The notes beneath the pieces are model-generated. The model did not search any database and was not told the origin of the DNA. It worked only from the letters and a program-made list of their open reading frames with translations. Positions 1-7,382 of a DNA stretch of 64,000 nucleotides are shown here, in pieces (position 1 is the stretch's first letter; every line of letters begins with the position of its first letter). The position numbers were made by a program, and so were the translations under genes. Origin of the DNA: Mycobacterium conspicuum (lineage in GTDB: Bacteria > Actinomycetota > Actinomycetes > Mycobacteriales > Mycobacteriaceae); NCBI RefSeq assembly GCF_010730195.1, contig NZ_AP022613.1, positions 6,173,140 through 6,237,139 on the forward strand, read 5' to 3'.

Positions 1-315
1 CCCGATGACTTCGCGCGGGCGCAGTCGTTGGCCACCGACAAGTACCGGCCGAAATTGGTTGAGCAGCAAGAGATCGTGAAAACGGGCCACCCCATCATCA
101 ACGAATACTGGCCCAACGACGCCGCGATTCAGTCGGCGACGCCCGATCGGATCACGATGCTGCTCTTCATGCACGGCCGGCGCGGCGAGGGCGCCGAAGA
201 ACGCTACATCACCGCAACCGTCCAGGTGGTTTTCGCCGACGGCCCCGACCACCGTTGGCGCGTCGACGACCTCACCGTCGTGGCCAAGCCGAAGCCGCCG
301 GGGAACGGAAAATGA
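1..315 (+). CDS. Mce-associated protein, C-terminal part (Rv0176-like)
   Basis: The reading frame is open from the first base, so the start lies outside the window and only the last 104 residues are seen. The segment ends in a conserved beta-rich fold (TVQVVFADGPDHRWRVDDL) like the C-terminal domain of the Mce-associated membrane proteins that follow the mce1 operon. It is followed by two more genes of the same family and overlaps the next start by 4 bases (ATGA), so the three are translated from one message. The position as third-from-last gene matches Rv0176. The family is thought to stabilise or assist Mce lipid importers in the envelope; the exact role here is inferred. Confidence 0.8.
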   Translation, partial: PDDFARAQSLATDKYRPKLVEQQEIVKTGHPIINEYWPNDAAIQSATPDRITMLLFMHGRRGEGAEERYITATVQVVFADGPDHRWRVDDLTVVAKPKPPGNGK

Positions 316-866
316 GTCCCCGACGCAAGTTTCAGCCCGGCGAGGAGGCGCTCCTCGTCGCAAACCCGACGCGGTCGCGGCGCCGCTGGGGATTGCCGCT
401 TGCGGCAACGGTTTCCGCGCTTCTCATGGTCGCGGCGCTCACCGTGTCCACGATGATGCTGATCTCGCATCAATCCCGGGAGCGCGCCGCGGCGAAGGAC
501 CGCGCGGTGCTCAGCTATGTCAGATGGTTCATGGTGGACTTCACGTCCATTGATCCGTTTCACGCCAACGCTTACATCGACCGGATCATGGCCCAGGCCA
601 CCGGCGATTTCGCCAAGCAGTACCACGACAAGGCGAACGAGATCCTGCTCCAGGTGGCTCGCGCCGAGCCCACCACCGGTGCGGTCCTCGACGCCGGCGT
701 GGAAAGGTGGAACGACGACGGCAGCGTCAACGTGTTGGTGGCGACCGGCGTCACCTCGAAGTCGCCGGATGAAAAGCAGGTCTTCGAGAACACCAATCGT
801 TGGACGGCAACCGCCAAGCAGGAAGGGAGCCAATGGAAGATCAGCAACCTGCTGCAGGTGATCTGA
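312..866 (+). CDS. Mce-associated membrane protein (Rv0177-like)
   Basis: This 184-residue protein has a basic N-terminus, one membrane segment at about residues 28-50 (rich in A, L, V, T) and an extracytoplasmic domain carrying the family pattern of a helix pair followed by a beta sheet (FAKQYHDKANEIL). The ATG start at 312 overlaps the stop of the preceding gene (ATGA); the open frame extends further upstream but would run inside that gene. The length equals what I recall for Rv0177. It belongs to the mce1 tail operon and probably acts as an accessory subunit of the Mce1 fatty-acid importer, as known for other Mce-associated proteins; this function is inferred from context. Confidence 0.85.
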   Translation: MSPRRKFQPGEEALLVANPTRSRRRWGLPLAATVSALLMVAALTVSTMMLISHQSRERAAAKDRAVLSYVRWFMVDFTSIDPFHANAYIDRIMAQATGDFAKQYHDKANEILLQVARAEPTTGAVLDAGVERWNDDGSVNVLVATGVTSKSPDEKQVFENTNRWTATAKQEGSQWKISNLLQVI

Positions 867-1501
867 CCATCGACCCGGCGGAGAAAGACGACGCCGCCGA
901 AGAATCGGAACAGGCTGAACAGCCCGACGATGATGCCGAGGCGGCGCCTGCGAGCTCCGAGGCCGCCGCGATGCGGACCCGGCGACCGGCCGGCAAGCGG
1001 ATCGCCGTCGTAGTGGCAATCGCGGCCCTCCTGTTCGTCGGGTCCGCGGCATTCGCGGGCGCGACCCTGCAGCCCTACCTTTCCGACCGCGCCGCCGTCG
1101 CAACCAAACTGACAGTTGCGCGCACCGCCGCCAACGCGATCACGGCGCTGTGGACCTACACGCCGGAGAACATGGACACCCTGGCCGACCGCGCCGCGAT
1201 GTACCTCAGCGGCGACTTCGCGGCCCAGTACCGCAAATTCGTCGACGCGATCGTCGGCCCCAACAAACAGGCCAAGGTCACCAACCACACCGAAGTCACC
1301 GGAGCCGCGGTGGAATCGTTGGACGGCCCGAACGCGGTCGCCATCGTCTACACCAACACCACGTCCACCAGCCCGCTGACCAAGAACGTCCCGGCGCTGA
1401 AATACCTGTCCTACCGGCTGATCATGAGGCGCGACAAGGGCCACTGGCTGGTGACCAGGATGACGACCATCACCTCGCTGGATCTGACGCCGCACGTCTA
1501 G
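833..1501 (+). CDS. Mce-associated membrane protein (Rv0178-like)
   Basis: This 222-residue protein has an acidic, Ala/Glu-rich cytoplasmic N-terminus of about 45 residues, a single membrane segment at residues 56-78, then the Mce-associated extracytoplasmic domain (MYLSGDFAAQYRKFVDAI). The ATG at 833 is chosen because GGAAGGGA lies a few bases upstream; an earlier start at 800 would add eleven residues without such a site. It overlaps the preceding gene by 34 bases. It is the last gene of the mce1-type operon, as Rv0178 is in M. tuberculosis. It is likely to work with the Mce1 complex in the cell envelope (inferred). Confidence 0.85.
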   Translation: MEDQQPAAGDLTIDPAEKDDAAEESEQAEQPDDDAEAAPASSEAAAMRTRRPAGKRIAVVVAIAALLFVGSAAFAGATLQPYLSDRAAVATKLTVARTAANAITALWTYTPENMDTLADRAAMYLSGDFAAQYRKFVDAIVGPNKQAKVTNHTEVTGAAVESLDGPNAVAIVYTNTTSTSPLTKNVPALKYLSYRLIMRRDKGHWLVTRMTTITSLDLTPHV

Positions 1502-1509
1502 CGGGACCG

Positions 1510-2196
1510 ATGGCCCCAAGGCAAATCGCATCGCCGGTATCCGAGCGGTCGACCGTGATCGCGCTGCTGCTGCTGACCTTCGCGACCGGGTTGGCCGATG
1601 CCATCAGCATCCTGGTCCTCGGCCACGTGTTCGTCGCCAACATGACGGGCAACGTGATCTTTCTCGGGTTCTGGCTGGCCCCGCGGACCAACATCGATCT
1701 GACCGCGGTGGCGGTGGCGCTGCCGACGTTCGTCTGCACCACGATCGTCAGCGGCCGGTTGGCGCGGCATTTCGGGGCGCGCACGCGGCAGTGGATCACC
1801 ACGGTGCTGGCGACCGAAATCGTGTTGCTGCTGGCGTTGTCGATCCTGGCCGGCACCGGTGCGCTGCACTACCACGACAACAGCAAACTCATCATGATCG
1901 GCCTGCTCGCGGTGACGTTCGGGCTACAGCACTCCAGCGCGCGTCAGTTCGGGATTCAAGAACTCTCCACCACCGTGTTGACCTCGACGATCGTCAGCCT
2001 GGGTCTGGACAGTCATCTGGCCGGTGGCACTGGTGAGCGTGAAAAGCTGCGCGTCAGTGTGGTTTTCACGATGGGCGCCGGGGCTTTCCTCGGCGCCACG
2101 ATGTCACGCATTGTGGTGGCACCGGTGTTCGCGCTGACGGCGGCGGTGGTGGCGGTCAGCATGCTGATCTTCCGGTTCGGCCCGGACGCTAGTTGA
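1510..2196 (+). CDS. DUF1275 (YoaK-type) membrane protein
   Basis: This 228-residue, strongly hydrophobic protein has about six predicted membrane segments. The N-terminal pattern TGLADAISILVLGHVFVANMTGNVIFLG is the hallmark of the DUF1275/YoaK family of inner-membrane proteins, whose transport role is unproven. The ATG at 1510 lies 8 bases after the mce-associated gene, so it may be read from the same message, although its family is unrelated to Mce. It ends 8 bases inside the 3' end of the convergent lprO-like gene. The sequence itself gives no substrate. Confidence 0.8.
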   Translation: MAPRQIASPVSERSTVIALLLLTFATGLADAISILVLGHVFVANMTGNVIFLGFWLAPRTNIDLTAVAVALPTFVCTTIVSGRLARHFGARTRQWITTVLATEIVLLLALSILAGTGALHYHDNSKLIMIGLLAVTFGLQHSSARQFGIQELSTTVLTSTIVSLGLDSHLAGGTGEREKLRVSVVFTMGAGAFLGATMSRIVVAPVFALTAAVVAVSMLIFRFGPDAS

Positions 2197-3259
2197 AGGC
2201 CAGCCAGCTGGGCAGGCCCCGCTCGTGCGAATCGCAGAGCACCTCGCGGGTATCGCAGGATCCCCGTGGCGAACCCGCGCCGGCCCACATGCCGCCGGTA
2301 TCGCGGCGCAACACGATGGCCGACGACCCGCCGCCGTCGAGCAGGATCGCGGTGTCGCTGCCCAGGCCGCGGAACAGGTCCTGGATGTTGTCCGGGGTGT
2401 AGCTGCCGCCTTCGAAGACGTACATCTCGTCCTTTTGCTTGGCGTAGGCGATGGCCGTTCGCGCCGCACTGGGCCCGGGGTCATGCAGCTGCCCGGTCCT
2501 GCCGGGGGACAGCAGACCGATCCCGGAGACCGCGACGAACCTCTCACCCTTATTGAGCAGGTCGGCGACCACCGGGGTGGCGACGTCGTAGTCCTGGGTT
2601 CCCCTGGGCCGCAACACATACGGCGCGCCGCCGACGGGCATGATCATCGTCGACAGCGCGCTCCAGCTCTCGCCGCCGCCGGACAGGCCTTGCTTGCCGG
2701 GGTAGGCGACGGTGCCCGTGACCGCCTCGTTGGCGCGGCCCTGGCCGTGGGTGTTGTCGACGAAGGCGCCCAGCGGGGAAGAGCAGCCGGTGGTGCGCCA
2801 CGAGCCGCCCTTCTGCGGGCGCACGTCGAAGAAGTTCGCATTGATCGCGATGGTCGGTTGACCCATCCGCTGCCACGCCTGCAGTGGTGTGTAGACCTCG
2901 GACGCTTGCAGCAGGCCCTCGCCCGTGCGGGCTCCGGGATTGCTCTCGCAGCGCGCCTGATCACCCTGGTGGGTGTCGACCAGCAGGTGCGGCTGTAGCC
3001 GTCCGGCCGCACTCTTGATGATCATCAGGTGCCCGCCGCTGTTCCCCTCGTACCAGCTGCCGCCGGCGTTGAGCATCGGCATGGGATGGCCGGCGCCGAA
3101 GTTGTAGACCAGATATGAACCCTGGGTGGTGTTGATGGCGTTCGCCAGCATCTCGCGGCCGTCAGCGGCGTGTGCGACCGGCATGGCGAGCGTCGCGCAC
3201 GCCGCCACGGCGGAGCACCAAGCCGCCAGCCGGCGCAAGCTGGCCATGGGGGGAAGCAC
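2189..3259 (-). CDS. lprO: LprO-like exported phosphodiester glycosidase-domain protein
   Basis: This protein of about 356 residues begins with a signal-like segment (LRRLAAWCSAVAACATLAMPVAHA). It contains a possible lipobox (VAAC) and a signal peptidase I site (AHA). The mature part carries AINANFFD and ILLDGGGSSAIVL, the conserved blocks of the phosphodiester glycosidase (NAGPA-type) domain, plus several paired cysteines. The GTG at 3259 is preferred because AAAGGG (3265-3270) sits 5 bases upstream; ATG 3247 is the alternative. It occupies the position of Rv0179c (lprO) between the Mce-associated genes and Rv0180c. The enzymatic assignment rests on the motifs only, and the substrate is unknown. 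Confidence 0.75.
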   Translation of the reverse strand: MLPPMASLRRLAAWCSAVAACATLAMPVAHAADGREMLANAINTTQGSYLVYNFGAGHPMPMLNAGGSWYEGNSGGHLMIIKSAAGRLQPHLLVDTHQGDQARCESNPGARTGEGLLQASEVYTPLQAWQRMGQPTIAINANFFDVRPQKGGSWRTTGCSSPLGAFVDNTHGQGRANEAVTGTVAYPGKQGLSGGGESWSALSTMIMPVGGAPYVLRPRGTQDYDVATPVVADLLNKGERFVAVSGIGLLSPGRTGQLHDPGPSAARTAIAYAKQKDEMYVFEGGSYTPDNIQDLFRGLGSDTAILLDGGGSSAIVLRRDTGGMWAGAGSPRGSCDTREVLCDSHERGLPSWLAFN

Positions 3260-3346
3260 GGCAGCCCTTTCAGCACTGATGAAGTGGGACCCAAACAGGA
3301 TCAACCATGCAGGTCACGACCGAGTGACACTTCGGCCGCGCAGCAA

Positions 3347-4690
3347 TTACGTTTGCACGCTGGGGCTTTCGTCTTTGCCTTGCCGGGCTTGATGTTGCGC
3401 TTGGTGTTCGGCGGCGATCGCTAGTTCGGCTGCGCCCTGGATCCGGTGAAAGCCCTTGCGGTCGTAGATGTTTGTGATGACGCCACCCACCAACAGCCCG
3501 ATCACCAGGCCCAGGGCCGTCATCAGCAACGCCTGGGTCAGGCCGGCGTCCGCGCGGCCGTTGAGATAGAGCAGCGCACGCACACCCAGGAACACCTGGT
3601 GCATCGGCTCGAACGCGGCCAGCCACCGGAAGAACGTCGGCACCGCTTCCAACGGGACGGTGGCGCCCGCCGACGGTAAGCCGAGGATGACGAAGACCAG
3701 CATGCTGAACAGCATTCCCATGGAGCCCAGCACCGCGATGAGTGAGCTCGAGGTGATGCCCACCGCGCTGATGGCGAACGCCCCGTAGAGCCACAACTGC
3801 CAGCCAAGCGGAATGGGCATGTCGAGCCGGTGTGCGATCGCCAGGTAGACCGCCGAAGTCAGCAACGCTAACAAGACCATGATGGCCCACTTGACCATCA
3901 GGGTTTGCAAACGCGAGATCCTGACCTGTTCGGCGAATCGGTACACCGGGCCCCATTCGGCCGGCGCGTAGCCGAGCATCGAATCCACCAGCGTGCTGAC
4001 CACGATGCTGCCGGTGAATCCGGCCAGCAAGAGCAAGAGCGCGTAATAGAACGCCGACAATCCATTGCCGGTGCCGTTCGGCAAGGGGTTGTACACGGCC
4101 GACCTGACGTCAATGGGGTTGGCCAGCACCGTCGCCGATGCTCCTGTCAACGGCGCTCCACCGATCTGCTCCGTGACTTGAGCCGAAACACTCTTGCCCA
4201 CTTCGCTATTGGCGAGCGCCATGGCCTTGGTCAGGGTCTGGCCGGCGATGCTGGAACCGAGCGTGCCGGCACGCTGATTGGTGAAGATGGTGACGGAGGG
4301 CCGCTCGGCATGCGTGGGTGAAACGGCGCTTTCGCTGAAATCGGTCAGGTTGGACGAGAAGGTCGGCGGAATGAGCAGCTCGCCGTACACCTTCGCGCTG
4401 TCCAACTGCCGCCGGGCGTCGTCGTGGCGCAGTACCCGGATGTCGTAGGTGTTCTTGTCGGCCTGATGGACCAGGCCCTCGACAAGCTTTGCACCCCACG
4501 GCCCGGCGTCCTCGTTCACCACGGCGATCGGGAAGTGGCGCAGATTAGTGATCGGATTTACGATCCCGCCCAGGTACAGTGCCGCCAGCGCCGACATCAC
4601 GGCCAGCGTGGCCAGGATCGGGAAGGCCCAAAAGCGAACGGTGCGTAGCGCTTTGATGTTCGCCTTCGGGTTCGGCGCAGCGTGGGTCAT
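3347..4690 (-). CDS. YhgE/ABC-2-type membrane protein (Rv0180c-like)
   Basis: This 447-residue protein has one N-terminal membrane segment (about residues 20-45), a long extracytoplasmic part (FPIAVVNEDAG, the YhgE/Pip N-terminal motif), and five or six clustered membrane segments from about residue 210 to 420. This is the layout of YhgE/DUF3533 and ABC-2-type permeases. It starts at ATG 4690 with AGGAG just upstream, 12 bases after a second YhgE-type gene and behind a degenerate ABC ATPase, so the three form one operon. Rv0180c in M. tuberculosis belongs to the sigG operon; here several genes separate it from sigG. An export role is likely, and the substrate is unknown. Confidence 0.8.
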   Translation of the reverse strand: MTHAAPNPKANIKALRTVRFWAFPILATLAVMSALAALYLGGIVNPITNLRHFPIAVVNEDAGPWGAKLVEGLVHQADKNTYDIRVLRHDDARRQLDSAKVYGELLIPPTFSSNLTDFSESAVSPTHAERPSVTIFTNQRAGTLGSSIAGQTLTKAMALANSEVGKSVSAQVTEQIGGAPLTGASATVLANPIDVRSAVYNPLPNGTGNGLSAFYYALLLLLAGFTGSIVVSTLVDSMLGYAPAEWGPVYRFAEQVRISRLQTLMVKWAIMVLLALLTSAVYLAIAHRLDMPIPLGWQLWLYGAFAISAVGITSSSLIAVLGSMGMLFSMLVFVILGLPSAGATVPLEAVPTFFRWLAAFEPMHQVFLGVRALLYLNGRADAGLTQALLMTALGLVIGLLVGGVITNIYDRKGFHRIQGAAELAIAAEHQAQHQARQGKDESPSVQT

Positions 4691-4702
4691 GCTGGCTCCT
4701 GT

Positions 4703-6607
4703 CTAAATCTTGATGGCCGGTATCAACCTGTCGAGGCTCCAGAGCCGGTCCCGGCGGGCGCACAGGGCTGAGATCGCCAGCGCGGCAGCCCAGATCGTGA
4801 ACAGCACGATAATCGCTTGCCACAGCCGGTGGTCGATGCCGCCGAGGATGAGCTGTCGAAGTCCGTTGACGCCGTAGGTCATCGGGTCGAACCGATGCAA
4901 AAATTGGAACGGCTTCGAGGTGGTCTCCACGGGGTACATGCCGCCGGCGCTGACCAACTGCAGCATGAGCAGTGCCATGATCAGCACCCGCCCCACCGCG
5001 GGGCCGACGACCGCGTTGATCGCTTGTGTCGCGCCAACGAACGTGCAGGAAATCAGCATCATGAAGGTCAGCATCGCGACCGGATGCGCCGAGTGGACGC
5101 CGAGGGCGAAGCGCACCACGCAGTACAGGATGGTCGCCTGGAATAGCGCGATCACGGCGGCGGGGAGATAGCTGGACAGCGCCACGCGGAGGGGGATCAC
5201 CTCGGCGGCGATCGCGCGGTTTTGCAGCGGCCGCAATATCATCCATAGCACCAGCGCGCCGAAGAACAAGGCGAGGGTGAGGAAGAACGGCGCCATCCCG
5301 GTGCCGAAGTTGGGCGCGGCGTTCTCATGTGTGGTGTCCAGACGGACCGGGCCGCCGATGGTGTCGGCGATGGCGTTTTGTTGCTGGGTTGTCCAGTTGG
5401 GCAGCTGCTTTGCGCCTTCGCCGAGTTTGGTGGCCAACTCGGCTGAGCCCGTTCGCAATTGTGTGCTGCCGTTCTTCAGCTGCACCGCACCGTCGTCGAG
5501 TTTGCCTATGCCGGTCGCCAACTCGGCGCTGCCGGCGGCGAGTTGTTCGGCGCCGCTGCGCAGCTGGGTGAGCTTGCTCGTCAGGTCCTGGTTCCCGCGG
5601 CCCACCTGGTCGAGAGCGGACCGCAGGGGCCCGGTGGCGTTCTGCGCGTTGGTCAGCTGCTGGCGGATCTGGGGCGTGAACTGATGGCCGCGGAGTTGAT
5701 CCTGGATGCCGCGCAAGACGCCAACGGCGTTGGCCGCCACCGGATCCGGGCTCGCGGACAGCTGATCTATCACCTGTGTCAGCTGGTTCGCGGCGCCGTC
5801 CTGTGCGGCGGCGATGGTGCCGATCTGGTCGGAGGCTTGTTGCAGCGCGGTCGCGCCGCCGCCGACCTGTGAGAGCGCCTTGGTGACGGCCAGCAGCGGG
5901 TCGGTGGCCGCGTTGATGCTGTCCGAGAGTTGCTTGGCGCCGTTGGCGACCTGTGTCGACCCCGTCCTGGCCTGGTGCAGACCGGTAGAGAGTTGCCCGA
6001 TCCCGTCGTCGAGCTGAGCCGCGCCGTCGGCGAGTTGTCTGGCTCCGTCGGCGGCCTGCTTGATCCCGGCGCCCGACGAAACAACCACGGACAGAGCCTG
6101 ATTGACCGCCTGGCCGGAGATTCGGGTGGACACGGCGTTGAGCACCTGGTCGATGGCGGTGCGTCCGATGCTGGACGAGATGTAGTTGTTGGCGTCGTTG
6201 TAGACGGCGATGAGTTGGGCTTTTCTCGGTTGTCCCGTGACCGGCGAGGCGATCGCCTCGCTGAAGTCCGGTGGCAGCTCGAGCATGAAGTAGTACTTGC
6301 CGTGGTCGACTCCGCTGCGGGCCTCTTGCGGGCTCACGACGCGCCAGTCCAGGCTGCGGTCGGCGGTGAGGCTTTTGGCGATCTCGTCGCCGGCGTTGAA
6401 CTGTTGACCGGAGACCGACGCCCCGCGGTCGGAGTTGACCAGCGCCACGGGCAGCTTGTTCACGTGCCCGAAGGGGTCCCAAAACGCCCAAAGATAAAGC
6501 GCCCCATAGACCAACGGCAGCAGCATCAGCACCACGATGGCCACCCGCGTCAACCGGCTGCGCCCGAAACGCTTGATCTCCGAACCGAATGCGAGTCCAG
6601 CCAACAT
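4703..6607 (-). CDS. YhgE/Pip-family membrane protein with heptad-like repeats
   Basis: This 634-residue protein opens with a membrane segment (residues about 20-42) and the YhgE motif LPVALVNSDRGASVSG. A long extracytoplasmic region follows, containing repeated units of the form LxxGxxQLxxGxxQL (about residues 185-240 and 350-400), a pattern typical of the rod-like part of YhgE, Pip and EsaA proteins. Five or six membrane segments lie near the C-terminus (about 440-620). It starts 2 bases after the degenerate ABC ATPase gene and ends 12 bases before the Rv0180c-like gene. In Firmicutes, relatives include the phage receptor Pip and the type VII secretion protein EsaA; the mycobacterial role is unknown. 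Confidence 0.8.
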   Translation of the reverse strand: MLAGLAFGSEIKRFGRSRLTRVAIVVLMLLPLVYGALYLWAFWDPFGHVNKLPVALVNSDRGASVSGQQFNAGDEIAKSLTADRSLDWRVVSPQEARSGVDHGKYYFMLELPPDFSEAIASPVTGQPRKAQLIAVYNDANNYISSSIGRTAIDQVLNAVSTRISGQAVNQALSVVVSSGAGIKQAADGARQLADGAAQLDDGIGQLSTGLHQARTGSTQVANGAKQLSDSINAATDPLLAVTKALSQVGGGATALQQASDQIGTIAAAQDGAANQLTQVIDQLSASPDPVAANAVGVLRGIQDQLRGHQFTPQIRQQLTNAQNATGPLRSALDQVGRGNQDLTSKLTQLRSGAEQLAAGSAELATGIGKLDDGAVQLKNGSTQLRTGSAELATKLGEGAKQLPNWTTQQQNAIADTIGGPVRLDTTHENAAPNFGTGMAPFFLTLALFFGALVLWMILRPLQNRAIAAEVIPLRVALSSYLPAAVIALFQATILYCVVRFALGVHSAHPVAMLTFMMLISCTFVGATQAINAVVGPAVGRVLIMALLMLQLVSAGGMYPVETTSKPFQFLHRFDPMTYGVNGLRQLILGGIDHRLWQAIIVLFTIWAAALAISALCARRDRLWSLDRLIPAIKI

Positions 6608-6609
6608 CG

Positions 6610-7290
6610 TCAGTCCCTTTCGATCAGGATTCGGTGATCGTGCAGATCGTGTTCGGGTGCGTCGCTGCCGAGCGGGTTGGTCACACCGACAACGACGGTG
6701 CGCGTGGTCGCGATCTCACCGAGCCGGCCGACGGCGAGCGCGCGCTCCGCGTTGTCGCGGACCTGTTCGAGGTCGCCGACCACCAGGATCGGGCGATCCG
6801 ACATCAGCGCCAGGGTGATTCGCAACAGGAACAATTGCAGGTCGGTCAATTCGACGATGAAGCTGGTCGGGGTTGGCGGCGTGATGGCGCCGAACACGTC
6901 CTGCAGTTTGTCCTGGCCGGCCTCGATCGGGATGCGGGAGTACCACTTTGCGAGCCACCGGCTCTGTTCGGCGAGCACGGTCTGCACCGTCACCGATTCC
7001 TCGAGCTCGTCGATGTCGGCGAAGGCGGCGATCACACAATGCCGGCGGATGGCGCGGGGCTGCGTGTCGCCGAGCACGGTCACGGTGCCGTGGGTGGGCT
7101 TGAGGCGTCCGGCGAGCGTCAACAGCAGCGCGTCCTGGGGCGGCCCGCCTGGCAACTGGATGGCGTGCAGGCCCGACGTGAGCTCGAGGTCGATGCCGGC
7201 GAACAGGGGGCCGTGTTCGCCGTCCACCCCCAGGCCCTTCGCGGTGATGACCACCGGGGCGGTTTCGGGTTCCTGCTCGTCCGGTGCGTC
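6610..7290 (-). CDS. Degenerate ABC-type ATPase (pseudo-ATPase)
   Basis: This protein of about 226 residues keeps the overall layout of an ABC ATPase, but its catalytic motifs are changed. The Walker A site, normally GPNGAGKTT, reads LPGGPPQDALL, losing Lys and Thr. The signature LSGGQ reads LTDLQ. The Walker B strand keeps its Asp (PILVVGD), but the following catalytic Glu is absent. ATP hydrolysis is therefore unlikely. It is followed at 2 bases by a YhgE protein and then a second one, so it may be a structural or regulatory partner of those permeases. ATG 7290 is preferred over the TTG at 7329, which would place the start inside the DnaA-box-like repeats. Confidence 0.7.
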   Translation of the reverse strand, partial: DAPDEQEPETAPVVITAKGLGVDGEHGPLFAGIDLELTSGLHAIQLPGGPPQDALLLTLAGRLKPTHGTVTVLGDTQPRAIRRHCVIAAFADIDELEESVTVQTVLAEQSRWLAKWYSRIPIEAGQDKLQDVFGAITPPTPTSFIVELTDLQLFLLRITLALMSDRPILVVGDLEQVRDNAERALAVGRLGEIATTRTVVVGVTNPLGSDAPEHDLHDHRILIERD

Positions 7291-7303
7291 CATGCTCAGA
7301 ACG

Positions 7304-7330
7304 TTATCCACAGTTGGCCGCTTATCCACA
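7304..7330 (+). promoter_or_regulatory. Pair of DnaA-box-like sites
   Basis: Two identical copies of TTATCCACA (7304-7312 and 7322-7330) lie in the same orientation, 18 bases apart start to start. They sit between the divergent ABC-like and HNH endonuclease genes. TTATCCACA is the classical strong E. coli DnaA box; the mycobacterial consensus is close to TTGTCCACA, so one base differs. Whether DnaA binds here is not known. The sites would also lie just upstream of the SOS box of the HNH gene. Confidence 0.45.
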
Positions 7331-7354
7331 GATCTGCAGGCGGGCCTGTTGTGT

Positions 7355-7370
7355 GCGAACGTATGTTCGA
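7355..7370 (+). promoter_or_regulatory. LexA (SOS) box upstream of HNH endonuclease gene
   Basis: GCGAACGTATGTTCGA matches the mycobacterial SOS box TCGAAC-N4-GTTCGA at 11 of 12 defined bases. Its last base is 12 bases before the ATG at 7383. LexA-controlled 13E12-type HNH genes are known in M. tuberculosis, so the site probably makes this gene DNA-damage inducible. Confidence 0.8.
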
Positions 7371-7382
7371 TAGCGTTGGGGC

